A stretch of DNA of 64,000 bases from Collybiopsis luxurians FD-317 M1 (taxonomy: Eukaryota > Basidiomycota > Agaricomycetes > Agaricales > Omphalotaceae), in assembly GCA_000827265.1 (NCBI GenBank), contig KN834861.1, positions 62,001 to 126,000 on the forward strand, given 5' to 3'. The notes beneath the pieces were generated by a model. That model ran no database searches, was not told the DNA's origin, and was given only the letters and a program-made list of their open reading frames with translations. Below, one piece after another: positions 11,590-24,110 of the stretch (positions are counted from its first letter, which is position 1; the number at the start of each line of letters is the position of its first letter). A program made the translations under genes and the position numbers.

Positions 11590-12836
11590 CTTCCATGGTC
11601 TGGCTGATATGGAAGGACTCAATCACTGAAGAGTTACCCATGTTGATTAAAATGACTACAGCAACACGATATCAAACTTGTGTTAGACATCATCTGCCCT
11701 TGGAAGAAGGATTTGGGACTCACAGAGGCAAGAGAAGATATGGAACCTATAATGCCATTGGTTAGTAAAAGCACAGGATTATTTGCAGGTCCATACACTC
11801 TCAGGAGGGTGAAGACTAAAAATAGGACCTGGCTTGTGCAATATATAGCACCAGATTCAATCAAAAGAAGTAGGATATTCTGAACCCTAGTTCTTCTTCG
11901 GACTGAAGCTTCTTTCAAGGTATGATGGTGCATCCAGCATATAGTGAATAGTAAAAGTCTAGTAGCAGCAGGGAAGGATCAGAAAGCACTTGCCATGCCT
12001 TCAATGCAATCAGACATGTTGCAAACATGTTGACTATTAGGGAAATGACAAATGATAACCAGTATAAAATTATGTCAGAGTTGGATACTATTACCCTAAT
12101 ATCAATGTTATTTAGGATACAATCAGCAATATTGATCACTATTTGAATTTTATTATCATGCTTAGGATTGGGAGAACTATTAGGAGAGCTATTACACACC
12201 AATGTTTGTAATCATGAGAAACCCAAGTGCAACCCTCCAATGCCTTTGCTGCTGAAACAATATCCAGGCTCTCCAAACTACAATGAAATCACTACAAAGC
12301 ACCTGCATAACAGAATCAAACAGTTGAATGAGGGATCAACACAGTAAACTCACAGGAATTCTTGCACTCCAACTTAACATGTATTCTAGTGGCAATATTT
12401 TGTTGTTTGCTATCTGGCCTAGAGCCTCAAGTTCTCCTTGTATTTCTGGCTTAATTGAAACAAAGGCAACCTAGCCTTCGATGAATGGGAAAACCGCATT
12501 AACAATGGTACCCCAAGTCGACGCAATAAATGCAATGATTAGGCAAGTGAGCAGGATAATTCGGGAATGGGTCCAGGCTTTAGTTCTATCAAGGAGTTAC
12601 AAATGATAATGGAACATTAGTTGAAGATTTCATACACTAGGATGTAAGTAGCAATGAACATTCCTAGAATGGATACACCTAGAAGGAGTAATTCATTGCC
12701 ATTTGGAATGGAGGAATCTGACAATTAGACTATACATACCAAAGCCAGTCAATGCCACTAGCAGTAAAGATGTTATGTTGTTGTATATGGTAGAAGCATA
12801 GGAGGCAATGATCTGTTGTTCATCCGGAGTCGTGAC
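11590..12836 (-). pseudogene. Decayed 7TM-family membrane protein gene (copy D)
   Basis: On the minus strand the exon series of the 7TM family found elsewhere in the window can be followed: TTPDEQQIIASYAS, EYMLSWSARI, SDFIVVWRAWILF, VINIADCILNNIDI, RVQNILLLLIESGAIYC and a tail near ILINMGNSSVIESFH. The start codon position reads ACG instead of ATG, and an in-frame TAG lies at 12471-12473 in the exon after the second intron. Both point to loss of function, although long reading frames survive, so decay is recent or the gene is partly read. Confidence 0.65.
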
Positions 12837-12839
12837 CAG

Positions 12840-13436
12840 AGTGAAGGACACTTTGGAGTCCAGATTTCAACTTGGTTGTAGATGATCTTTATACTCCATG
12901 GTCCCAATAGCTCCATCGCGATGCTAATGTTGGGAGTAGTTAGCACTGCTGAAATCTGTGTAATGGAAACTACATCTTGAGTTTTTTTCAACTCCAGGTT
13001 TGTGACATTAGTGATTCTGCACAGGTGTATTGCCGATATATAGCACAAGCTCTGTCTGAGAAGCCCTTACCATGATCTACATCACAGTTGGGCATGTGAA
13101 CGTTTAGATTAGTGCCTTTATCTGATCGCCAAAAAGTTGACGGCTCATCTCAGATCCCAAGAATTGAAGAAGAAAATTACCAGGTTGACTAGCCACAGAC
13201 AAGCATCACATTACTCAAGAAAGTTTGTAGTCTTGTTATAGAATGGGGGTCAAGCAGACTCCTCTTTGCCATACTACAGGACACAGCAAAAATATCAGTG
13301 ACAATGGATATTTCGGCATGGAAAAATGATTGTCCTCCGGGTCAGTAATGTACCAGATGTATTAACTCATAGCAAACGTCAATTGCATCGGCTACGCCAG
13401 TCGATGTTTCAGCAAAATAAATAAATATCATCTCAG
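12840..13436. other. Spacer upstream of the decayed 7TM gene
   Basis: No gene, RNA or clear repeat was recognised. It probably includes the former promoter of the pseudogene at 11.6-12.8 kb. Confidence 0.4.
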
Positions 13437-13680
13437 TTGTATCACATACTTGAGGCCCTGTCGTTGGTAATGAGCCAATGCTGCTGCGTGGCAGTTACTC
13501 ATGCCCTGAGCCTATCTGCTGACCAAAATGCCACTTTGCAGCATGGTTCAATTGAATCACAATTTCATAATGATGTCAACTGTACTATATAAGTCTATAT
13601 TGCTCTAATTCATTTATGTCATCAACATTATGAGACTAATATAAAATTGCCTGTAAAGGATCAGGCACAGAATATACTTT
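13437..13680 (+). repeat. Dispersed repeat, copy 1 (partner near 52.66 kb)
   Basis: It shares blocks with 52,666-52,880: gccctg.cgttggta.tg, tggc.gttactc.tgccctg, and near the end a short hairpin of the form TGCCTG...CAGGCA around taaagg. The two copies are diverged and have no open frame. Confidence 0.5.
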
Positions 13681-13711
13681 GTAGCCCAATTTGGAAGTAT
13701 GACATTGGAAG

Positions 13712-16700
13712 TAGTGCACCCAAGGCTCGGCTTAGCTCAGCTTGACTCGGCTTTGCCTGGCTTACGCTTTAGTTCCGCTCGGCTAATCTAAAAATAGAAG
13801 GCAGCTTGGCGCGCCGCGGCTTTAAGCCATTCAACATTCTAAATTTGGAAAAATTGCCAAACTGAGCTGTTTAGCAAGTATTTTGCAAGCGTTTTCAGTG
13901 TATATACAAGATTTACATACTGGAGGATCACTTGTAAGTTGGCTATCAAATTAGTAGGTACGTCGGCATAGAAAATTGTTCATCTGTTAAAGTCTCAACA
14001 TGCTCCAACTGCTGCTGCACCGATAACCCCGCTGTAAAGTCCAAAGTGCCTCGTTTCTTCAGTCCAAATTTAAGTATTTGTAGTGCCTCCATGAGTTGAG
14101 GTCCCATGGAAGATCTTCGGTCAGTCAATGTCTCTTTAGCTGATGAGAAAATCTGTTCGCATGAAACTGATGTGCCTTGAATAGGGAGAATATCCATTGC
14201 TAGCTGACAAATTTTGGGATAGCGCTCTCAATTTTCCTATTATTCAACCCATCCAGATCATGGTCAGGCTGTTTCAATGCTATGATCAACAGCTAATGTC
14301 CTACCTTCCAATACTGCAGGCTCTCCTGGTCTCTCAATGCCTCACCCAGGTAGAGTTCAACTTCTTTTTGTGCAGAATGAGTGACAGGATTGGAGTATTT
14401 AGTGGACTGAAGGAGGCATTCAGCAAATGACATGGATCTTGCAATTGGGGCTGTCATCTCATAAGTATTGTCATCAGTGTCAGATTCATTACAGGACTGC
14501 CGAACCTGTACAATGCCAGGGTAATCAGCCAATATCATCAAATTATTCCTGTTATCTGCACTTACAGCTTCAATAAAAAGCTCTTTAGCTTTCTGAAATC
14601 CATGAAGATCGTCGGAGTAAAAGTCTAGCTTCACCCATGGGTTTACAGCTGCCAGATATTTAAATGTGATCTCCCTTTGAGAAAGTTCAATAATATCTTA
14701 CCCATAGCTAGAATGTATGCCGGAACTTCTTGAATTTTATGCATGTAGTCTTTGATCTTGTTAAGTCCAGCCTGTGCAGCTTCAACCAGCTACGGTGGAT
14801 GTTTCATCTTTTCCAACTGATAACTGTGAATCATCACCTCAAATGAAGGGATGACCCAACAAAGGGTTGGTGTTTTTTCAGATGAAAGACGCTGCTGGAA
14901 GGCATGTGGGACCTGTAGAATATGCAAAGGTAAAAATTAGATCGCGAGTATTGGGAATCAAGGAATACTCACAGCCAAAATATCCTTTATCTCTTCTAGT
15001 AGACCCCAATCACTGTCAAGTAGGCTGTTGTCCTGCATAAGTTCTTGATATTCTGTGAAGAATCCAGAAAGTGCCTAGTGTATATAAGCAAGCTTCAGAA
15101 TAGATTTGAAGGAGTACAATAAATACCAATTGGAGCTCCAATGCACGTTCTATCATTAAATAGGTTGATGACCATCTGGTATCCACATCAAGAATAAGTT
15201 GGTGTGCTGGCAGCTTTGCTTCCCTAACACATTTATCAAAGTAATCCCGGCGTATACCAGATATGCATATCTTTGAACAGGTTGAGCTCAAGTAAGGATG
15301 GCCAGAAAAAATATTATTCTCATACCATTCTGACAAGTTTTCGAAGCCGAGATACAACTTTATTCCCTGCACGCTCCAATACCTCTATTGCAGCTTTACC
15401 AGATAAGTTCACAATATGAGCAAAACAACTGTTTGCTAGAGATGAGTAAAGGCAGTTCAGTATAGTTTGAGTCAACCTACCAAATACGACGCTCTTCTGG
15501 ATCCCAAAAGGCTGGATACCCCATCAATTTGGCCAAAGCTGGCATAAGTGTCTCATTGTTGCTAGCATTGTCAGATGTGATATATCCAACCTGATGAGTT
15601 TTTTAAACAACAGCATAAAATAATCATCTAATTGCCTACCTGTTCAGGGGTAATTCCTAATCGTTTTAGGACAAAATCAAAAGCTTGTGCCAGATTTTCT
15701 CCTGTGTGATGCCCAGAGATGTGAATAAATCCAATAAGATCAGTCCGGTGAACATACTCTGTTTGCATTCCATCTGGTGTCTGATGCTGAACTTTCTGAA
15801 TCCAAGACATTGAAATACACATGAAAGATCTTCCCCTTTGATCAGACCAAATATCATCAGCAAAACTAGGTGAACCAGCAGCAGTTTCCTAAGATAGCAT
15901 TACATGCAATACATACAACTTTGAGCATGAACTTGTTTTTAAAATAACAGCTTTGCTTACCTTCACTTCGAGAGCAAGATTATTAAGATATTCATCTAAT
16001 GTCTCAATAATACAGTTGCACATAGTTGTTGAATGGGGAATGTCCTCGTCCTTCAAATCATTGCGCAGAGTGAGAATAAGTTTTCGGAAAAAAGGACTAT
16101 CAATAACTGCAACTGACTAATGAAAAAGTTACGTAGTTAGCAATAGAAATGAATTGCAAACAATGTGCCTCATCATCACCAATTATATGCTCCATGATAG
16201 CATCCACCATTGCCTCCTTTGAAAAGGTGTAGGGGTTTTCAGGGGTTGAATTTGAAGGATTTTGATTGTTGCCGTTGTGTGTGTACTCCTGTTTATAAAG
16301 GCGTAATGCCTCTTGGCTCAGATTAGATGTGAGTGGAATGTTCTGAGCTACACAAGCTTCAATCCAATCCTTCAAATGATACTTCATAAGATGTGATCGG
16401 TAGTTGGTAACACTGGTTGTTTTTCCATAGTCACTGAATGGCGCTTGTTTGCCAGCCGCCTTCAGCAGCCTAATAAATATTCAGAAATGAGATACTAACA
16501 AATAAGAAAAATGCTTACTCGCAGAAATGGCACTGTACACTGCCTTCCACCTCATGAAAGAATGTCCAAACATCCCGAACACGCTTACTACCAGCTGTGC
16601 CAGACTTGCGAGTTCGAAGATATGAAGACCTTGGTACAGAAGATGGTCGGTTACCAGCAATGCGGAGACCTACTGACCGTGGAGTATGATGAGAAGCTCG

Positions 16701-17937
16701 AGCATGATGAGTACGGGGAGGAGTCCTTGGTGTATGCTGAGTAAAATTAGGTTGGGTGTGAGCCGAAGTTTGGTGTGGCTGAGGGGTGGGTGATTCAGGC
16801 AGAGGAGTAACCTCACTGTCAGAAAAATCAAATGCTTCTCCTGGTGAGGTGATATCATCATTAAAGTGAACAGTTATACAAGTCTGGTGGTGCTTGGGAG
16901 TGTGAGGAGATTGAGTTGAGTCTGTTCATAGCAATAAATATTCAACTGTTGCCAAATTAAAGCCCAAAAAGATTGTGTACCTTCATTAGCTGCAGAAAGT
17001 TGCACAGTAGCGACCTGTGGGTGCCCACTTGTACCCAGAGATTCTTGTACAGTATCCCCTGTCACAGCATTGTGATTAAATGAAGGGAGCGAGAACTTTG
17101 ATTTTACATACCTGTTTGAATTCCACTGTGTGTATGTGTCAGAGCAGGATCAACTAGTTGCACCTCTTCTTCAAAAGTAACATGGGCCCGAGTCCGTGAC
17201 TGGGAACGAGTGCGAGAAATAAGTGTACGCGATCGACTCTGCTCCTGGCCATCTTGTAAATATCAGAACTTGTTAATTTTTATTGCAATGGTTTTATATG
17301 ATGCATACCATGCGCATTAAATGTTGTGAACAGGGCTCCAGCATTAGATTCTTGACGATTTCGACGAGGAGGCATTGTGGGGGGGTGCTCAGAGTGTCGG
17401 CAAAAAATCTAGTTCTTAAGTATTCAAATTATTCGATGAAAGGGTAGTCGATTATTGGTGATCCAGCCGGTGGCAAAGCTAACTATTATCAGTCTATGTT
17501 GCAAAAATGCTGAGCTGAACTTATTTGAGCTGTTTCGGCAGTGCGGACTCAGTAAATCCACAAGCATATGTATGAATTCTGAACTAATGCAGCTAGGCTT
17601 ACAAGCGGCATCAAATGGAAACATGTCGGGCAAGTCGGGACATCGGGAAAGTCGGGATTATGCCTATGGAATGAAGGATCTGCGAATTCCCTACACACTC
17701 CTATAATATATTCAGATACACACCCTTAGTCATAAGAATACGGGTCTATGATAAGTTAAGTACAATTCTACAACAGTGGTGTGTATTATGCGAAAGCTTT
17801 CCATTATGGGTATCGAGCCGCTCGCTTAGCCGCTTCAAGCGGCGGCAAGCTATAAATAGATGGCTCAGCTCAGCTTGGCGCTAAATCCGGCTTACAAGCG
17901 GCGCGCCACCATTTGAAGCCGAGCCTTGGGCGCACTA
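13712..17937 (-). mobile_element. Complete hAT transposon (4226 bp)
   Basis: It is bounded by 22-bp terminal inverted repeats beginning TAGTGCACCCAAGG on the left and TAGTGCGCCCAAGG on the right (one mismatch). A perfect 8-bp target-site duplication, attggaag, lies at 13704-13711 and 17938-17945, as expected of the hAT superfamily. Subterminal regions carry repeated GGCTT/AAGCC motifs. It encodes one spliced transposase on the minus strand. Confidence 0.92.
13946..17375 (-). CDS. hAT transposase (multi-exon, with a premature stop)
   Basis: The minus-strand gene starts at MPPRRNRQESNAGAL (17375) and has several short introns. A BED-type zinc finger is formed by VQCHFC with a following HLMKYH. 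The hAT catalytic core shows DDIWSDQRGRS, GYITSDNASNN, CFAHIVNLSGKA and DVDTRWSSTYLMIERA. The C-terminal dimerisation motif is SVSCEQIFSSAKETLTDRRS. An in-frame TAG (plus 14790-14792) falls between KMKHPP and LVEAAQAGLNKIK, in sequence that otherwise reads through, so this copy is probably inactive although nearly complete. It would cut and paste elements sharing its TIRs. Confidence 0.8.
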
Positions 17938-17945
17938 ATTGGAAG

Positions 17946-20029
17946 CCTTTGAGTGTCGCATATCTTACCACATTGATTGGTTCAGTTGTGGATTTTACTA
18001 CTCCCGCAGTTGTTCCGCAGAAATCTGGATCTACTGATGCCTAGGGCCTGAGGTTAGGCAGAACACAGGTGGTGAACTGTAAGGCACAAAAATTTGAACT
18101 TTGAATATGAAATGGCATCTAGGTCGAAGACATCAAAGCCATTTAGTACATTAGGGTTGACCAATCTCTTACTATTTATGATTCCTCTTTTAGTCGAAGG
18201 TCAAAACAACTTATGTAGCATCACGAAAAGTGACGATAATAGGTGGTAGAAGGTAGAGGAATGCCAGACAGGTAAGCTCAGATATTGCCAGGTATTCCTA
18301 GGTATTCATCAATGTTCCTATATATGACAATATATTCCTTACCTTTACATTCCTATTTTTGTTACTTTCCGTGATGACTAGTCAATGGCACTGGTGACTG
18401 CAGGAGACCATGATCTAAGAACAACATCCAATTTGAACATTGGAGGAAATAACTTGGAAAGTAGATTAAATACCAGTTCAAGGTCCGCGGGAAATTGTTT
18501 CTCTTGTAATAAAAATTATTTGTTTCAAACAATCACCAAGTACCTTTGTACTCTACCACTATTTCTGCCTCTATACCATCGGGTTTGTCATCACATAACC
18601 ACCTTAAAGAGTTCTTGACCCAAACTTTCCAACTGACCTGATCGCTCTCACGCTCTCACTCTTCTTCCTTGTCCTTACAAGGCTTTCCCAGTTTCGAGCT
18701 CTTCACATAAAACCAGTTCCATAGTGAAACAATGTTGGATCGGGGTGTATATATGCCAACATGAGTTGAGTTTTGGGAAGATGCCAGGTTCATCAATGCC
18801 AGGCAACATTTTTCGAAAAGTTGGCGCTCTCTTGAATATTCAAATCAGAAATAAGGCACACGGTCAATCGAGATAAGTTGAAATCAATAATTTTATTCAG
18901 AAATTCATCAGTAGGTTTCCCTTGTTCAGAAAGTAATAATACCGAGCAAGAACAATGGTTTTGCTGTGGTACATGGATCCCCTATCGCCTCAGCTCCAAA
19001 ATGTTTTCGGGATTGAATGAGAAATAAAAAGTGGCCCATAGGATAGGATAGGATACTAATTTGAGATCAATATTAGTCGATGTCGCGAGACTTTGCACTA
19101 TCCCACAAGAAAATAGTATCTCAGTTCCTTTATGCATAAGCCTTGAGGGGCAAATTTCTCTTTATTTTATCTGCTTTTATTATGGATGCAGCTTTTACAC
19201 AATGACAACATGATAAGCAGAAATACAACACATATATTACTTAGCCGCCTTGAAATTTGAGCATGAGGCGGTATGTATGCTAAAGATATACCTGCTCAGA
19301 ATGATAAGTGATACTGCGTTGTAATCTCGGACCCAGAGCTTTGAAGGATAGTCTGGGATCTCCTTGCAGTCCGGAAAATACAGATGTAGATAAAGGAACA
19401 AACAGAAAAAAAAAAACAGCGGGTCGTGTCCTAAGGCTGCATTCTGATAGGCAGGGGAGATTGATGCACAGCCACCAAAATGAATTAAAAGTCAATTCAT
19501 TCAGCCGCATTTAAAATCGCAACTTGTATCCTAATTCCACTCCGTTGAGCAGCTCTGAGCTCTAATTTAGTCTCTAAACAAATGTGAGGTCTTCTATAAG
19601 GGCTTTGCTACCTAAAAAGTGATATCCAACCTACTAAAGCTAATTCTCCTAGCCTCCCCTCGAGAACGCAAGCAGAACGCGCATTTTCAACAGGGTGGCT
19701 GTGCATCAATCTGCTCTGCTGTTTGTTCGTTCTTTATCTTTATATATGGCCCACGTCGTAGACATCTGGGAACAAGATTAACCACGGAGTTGATTTGAAC
19801 CCGATATACACATGGCCTCATGACAGCTCAGTTGATCATCGATAGTAGCATCACGGTGAACTGGTACCCGTAATAGTTGGACAGTGTGGCTTCCCGCCCT
19901 TGCCATACATTTTCCATTCGCGATACTTTCTAGCATTACTGCGACACAATTTTCCCGACCACGTTATAAACGACGGGCACATAATGGTAGCAACCGCAAA
20001 CCAAACCCCAAACACCTCATTTGCAATTC
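17946..20029. other. Gene-poor spacer
   Basis: About 2 kb between the hAT element and the intact 7TM gene. Only short unsupported frames were seen; no tRNA or clear repeat was found. Confidence 0.45.
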
Positions 20030-21292
20030 ATGACTTCCGAAGAACAGCAGACAATTGCTTCCTTTGCTTATGGAGCATATCAGGATGTCATATATTTAAT
20101 AGTGGTTTTCACTGGCTACGGTGCGTATGAGTATTCAGAGTACACTTCATATTTGTCCCTTTCCAAACCTAGCTCACCCACACATTCTTCAATTGCAGGC
20201 GTATTTGCTCTAGGAATGGTGATGGCCCTTCACGCTCTAGCGTAAGCGCTACATTTCTGGTATTTACGAAACGCTCCAATCACATGGTTCTTTTCTTGTC
20301 AGAGCAAAATCCTGGACCACTTCGCAAATTGCGCTCACCGCCTGTCTTATAACGATTTCCATCTCCTTCACTTTGGAAGCCCTTTACTATGGAATACTTG
20401 ACCTAATATCCATTCAGTACACACTCACCAAGGTAATAGGAAGCGGACAGGAAGGATTCGAGGCTGGAGTCGAGGCAGCAGTTAACAAGATCTTGCCCTT
20501 ACAGTATGTCCCGGCATGGCCCGCTACGATCAATGTGAGTTACACTATAAAATTGAATTATCCGACTCAGTTTTGTTCTCATTCTGCAATCGAGTTCAGG
20601 TGCTTTTGAGTGATTTGATCGTAGTATGGAGGGCATGGATTCTATGCAGAAACCGCTCTCGGAAGGCCATCTTAGTAGCTCTTATGATTATCAACATATG
20701 TAAGCACAAGCTGTCATACAGCTGCGTCTTCAAAACCAAATGTCCTCCAACGATGGGAAAACACAGGTATCAACATAGCAGATTGCATCTGGGACGACGT
20801 TGAGCCGCAAGTTGGGGAATTCAACTTCTCAATTCTCGATTCCCTTTCAGGTGTTCTCACTATACTGGTGAATATCCTAACAACGTTCTTGATTGGATGG
20901 GAAACAAGGTAAGTAGATAGTCAGCCTGAACGGAGTCTCAATAACCTTAAATGCTGACTTTCCTCACAAATATTCTAACCTATCAAAAACAGGATCTATC
21001 TTCGTTTTACAGCACGGAATCGCAGGCCAGATAATGAACAAACCCGCACCGGAGAGATCCTAAAGCTTTTGGTCAAGTCCGGTGCTGTATTTTGCCTGAT
21101 ACAGTCTGTCAATACTGCCTCCGCGTTAATACAGACATACATTACAGTAGATGTTATCTTGAGCACTATTAATTTGATGGCCAATGTTGCTAACGTGAGT
21201 GCCATATTTACTTACCAACTGGCCAGATGACAAGCTGTATACAGGCATGGTACCCTGTCGCTGTAATCATTCTCATCAATAACAAGACATAG
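20030..21292 (+). CDS. Seven-transmembrane-type membrane protein (copy A, intact)
   Basis: The start is MTSEEQQTIASFAYGAYQD at 20030, and about six GT-AG introns separate hydrophobic exons. Exons read in order: VIYLIVVFTGYG, VFALGMVMALHALA, a long exon with LTACLITISISFTLEALYYG, then LLSDLIVVWRAWILC, INIADCIWDD with LSGVLTILVNILTTFLIGW, then RTGEILKLLVKSGAVFCLIQ, and a last exon AWYPVAVIILINNKT ending in TAG. Charged WRAW and ES/KSG motifs recur in the four paralogues in this window. This is a large, fast-evolving family in mushroom-forming fungi with no function I can name; the topology resembles a 7TM receptor-like protein, but a receptor role is not shown. All splice phases agree and no stop interrupts it. 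Confidence 0.7.
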
Positions 21293-21900
21293 GCCAGAAA
21301 TCTGCACAGGTTGCATTGAAAGCCTTATAAGGTGGCGCAGCAATACACCAGTTAATTGTCCTTTGTTTACTTTATATTTATGTACCAGAGTTGATTACAT
21401 ACTCAGAGTTAATAGTTTGCAGAAAGTCATTTGAGCGCATTTCTGAACTGTTCGTCCTCAAACTTTGTCTGCACACTGAATAGATATGAGCTTCTTTCTT
21501 GAAGCTTTCCGCTCGGAGGGTTGTAGGAATAACATCACTGGCTGGGAGATTGGGGTTTAGTTTGTAAAGCAGTCGAAGACTCAATATCGGAGGGTGAGTT
21601 TCATTTTAGAAAAAATAAATAAATAATAATTGAATCTGACTGAATACTTGAGCTCTTTACTGAGTAAAAGATGTTTATATGATATACTGTATAACAAGGT
21701 GCGTGGTGTCTTTTTCAGCACGTGTTGGCAATGTATGGAGGAAGTACAGAGCCAAAATGCTATTACATCATATTTTCATATCTACAAAATATGAAAGGCA
21801 GGTACACCTTCCGATAACAGTCGGATCTCGTTCTGTCTAGAAGTGTATGCACCCATATACAGTACTGCGATAGCCGTGGGTACTTTAGAAGTCGTTCTGA
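21293..21900. other. Spacer
   Basis: AT-rich spacer between the 7TM gene and the H15-like pseudogene on the opposite strand. Nothing recognisable. Confidence 0.4.
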
Positions 21901-21929
21901 ATAATGGCACAAAGCTACATGATGGCCTC

Positions 21930-23717
21930 GTCCGACTCCCCTTCATCTGAAATCCTCGACATCGGCGAAAGGAATTACTTGCCAGACTGGCAATAAAGCT
22001 CGGGAATTTCCTCGGGTGCTTCTAATGCTGAGGGTACTGCTGCAGAACCCTCTTTCGAATCAACCGGTTTTATGTTGTCATTAGAAATTGAAGAAGGAGC
22101 AAGAGCAGATTATGCGGCAAAGAGAATCTCGCGAGAAAGAGAAGCGCTTGTCCGAGATCCCAGGGTGCTTACTGACGCTGCAGACACAGGGTCCAGGGAG
22201 TTCATGGCCGTGGAGTCCGTGGCAGAAGCGTTAGAGCTCGCCGCTGATGAAGTAGCTTCACGGATTGGGGCATTGTCCAATTCGACTCCATTGGCTATTT
22301 CCGAGAGTCGCGCGGCGAGGAGAATTAGCTGCCCCTGTAATTCGGCGTGAATGGTTTCTACATCAATTTCGTCAGCTGTGGAAGCAGCCGGTAGAGTACT
22401 CGAAGAAGGGGAATTATCTGTGATTTCCAAGAGAGACTTCGCTAAACCAGAATCTCCATTATCTTCAGGGTTCTGGGGGATCGTATACAAACCATCGCCG
22501 TCGCCAAAATTGAGAACCTTCAAAATGTGCTCAGCTCCTTCGTATGCATCCTCCATATCGTCCTCCGGCGGATGAAAATTCGATCCGTGGCAGATGGTGG
22601 ATGAGGTAGATGCCGAGCCCAACAGAGAAGACGAAGTGGAGTTTGATGAGGTTCTGCTGGGATATGGAAGTCGAGAAGGAACGGAACCCCTGTGCCACTC
22701 AGAATGTCTAATCGCCTTCCGTATGGTCTGTGAAAAACGTATTGATCTTCGGGAGCGATTACAGGCATCTAAAATTCGCATTATCATCCTTCCAGTTCGG
22801 ACTTAGCCGATATTTACCAGAAAGACTCTTTATGAATTTACCCCGTTTCAACCCTTTATGTGGGGCTTGACCCACCGACTGACGAAAGTTAGGTTGAACA
22901 GGATAATGTGATGCCATCCAAGCATACAAATCCTTGGGCGCAAGACCCTTCGAATCTCGAACGTCGTCATTGAGAGCCTCAACAAACATATCCTCGTAAT
23001 TTGGGACGTCATTGGCTGGTCCCGTGTTAGTGCGATAAGGCGAGGGGTTAGCAGGGTCTGAAGGAGGTGCGCAAGGATGAGAACCTCTGTACGATGTTTG
23101 CCAGTAAGTTGACCATGAAAGCTGAAGGTAATACAGGGCGTGAGGGTACACGGGTTGACTTGCATAAGCAAACCGGCGAGCTTGATATGAATCGGAGGCT
23201 GACGGAGTTGATGGAGCTGTAGATAAAGCTTCTGGAGGATCAGAAGCGGTAGGTTTAGGAGGTTTACATGGGTCCTTCGGTTTTGTATTTGGATCTGATG
23301 AAGAAGCGGACGCAATCCGGGCTTATCTTCCAAGACTTCTTGCGAAGCAGCTATTGCGGCATCAAGATACGTAGGCCAAATCGTAGCCCTGACAAATTCA
23401 GGAGTATGGGAGTCAAAAGTCAGGCAAAGATCTACGACCTGAACGGACGACAGGAGCGAAAGGTACAGCCGTCTACGCTCATGATCGACCAGGGCTGTAA
23501 TATTAAAGTTAGTTCAATAAAAGGTGAACATTGGGCTAACTAGAATGTTTTATGACCAGGAAGCCACTGGTATCGTTTCAGAAGTAGATATCCTGCAGGA
23601 CGGAGAAGTAAGCGAAGAGCCGCAGTTAATCCGTTTCTCACCCTCCACGGCGTTACCTTTTTCATGTGCTCTGTCACTGTCACTTTTGTAATCCTTCCTC
23701 GTAAATCCGCTACTCAT
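21930..23717 (-). pseudogene. H15 (linker-histone-like) domain protein, disabled
   Basis: The minus strand starts MSSGFTRKDYKSDS near 23,717. Two introns join in phase to ALVDHERRRLYLSLL and TPEFVRATIWPTYLDAA. Reading then shifts frame near 23,325 into a Pro/Ser-rich stretch. Near 22,790-23,000 comes NYEDMFVEALND and then GLAPKDLYAWMASHYPV, followed by a basic segment KRGKFIKSLSGKYRL, which looks like a winged-helix H15 or related DNA-binding fold. A second frame change occurs at about 22,760-22,787 and an in-frame TAA near 22,110, while similar coding sense continues to about 21,950. Three disruptions that introns do not explain argue for a pseudogene. The scrap at 8.1-8.5 kb is a relative. 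Confidence 0.6.
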
Positions 23718-24110
23718 CCCTTGGAATATTTTCTCACTCAAATATCCTTAGTCTGAAGAGGTTACACCTGAAACTGACTTAGGCTCAAATTGCAGAAAAG
23801 TGGTCTTTCAACCACACATTGACGTGAGTTTTTCCGGGTAGTACGCGAGGCTGCGCTAAGCGTCAAAAGATCAATAAATTGGTCAAAACCTGCGATAGAC
23901 ACTTGGACGATTATTAAACAGCAGTGACGCGAGAAGTAATAAAGACAGGAAAAGCTCTGAGCACGTCTGCGGATGCAACCTAAGGCCTGATATAAGTCAT
24001 CCTGCTTTTTGGGGCGAGATAGGCAGGTTGAGCTATGCACATTTTTAGAAGCATTTCATAGATGTAGCATTTCGAACATTTCCTCTTGTACTATACATAC
24101 TCTTTCTTCA

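Noticed and set aside
22072..22575. Plus-strand frames over the H15-like gene
   Set aside because: They mirror the minus-strand Ser-rich coding frame and show no family resemblance.
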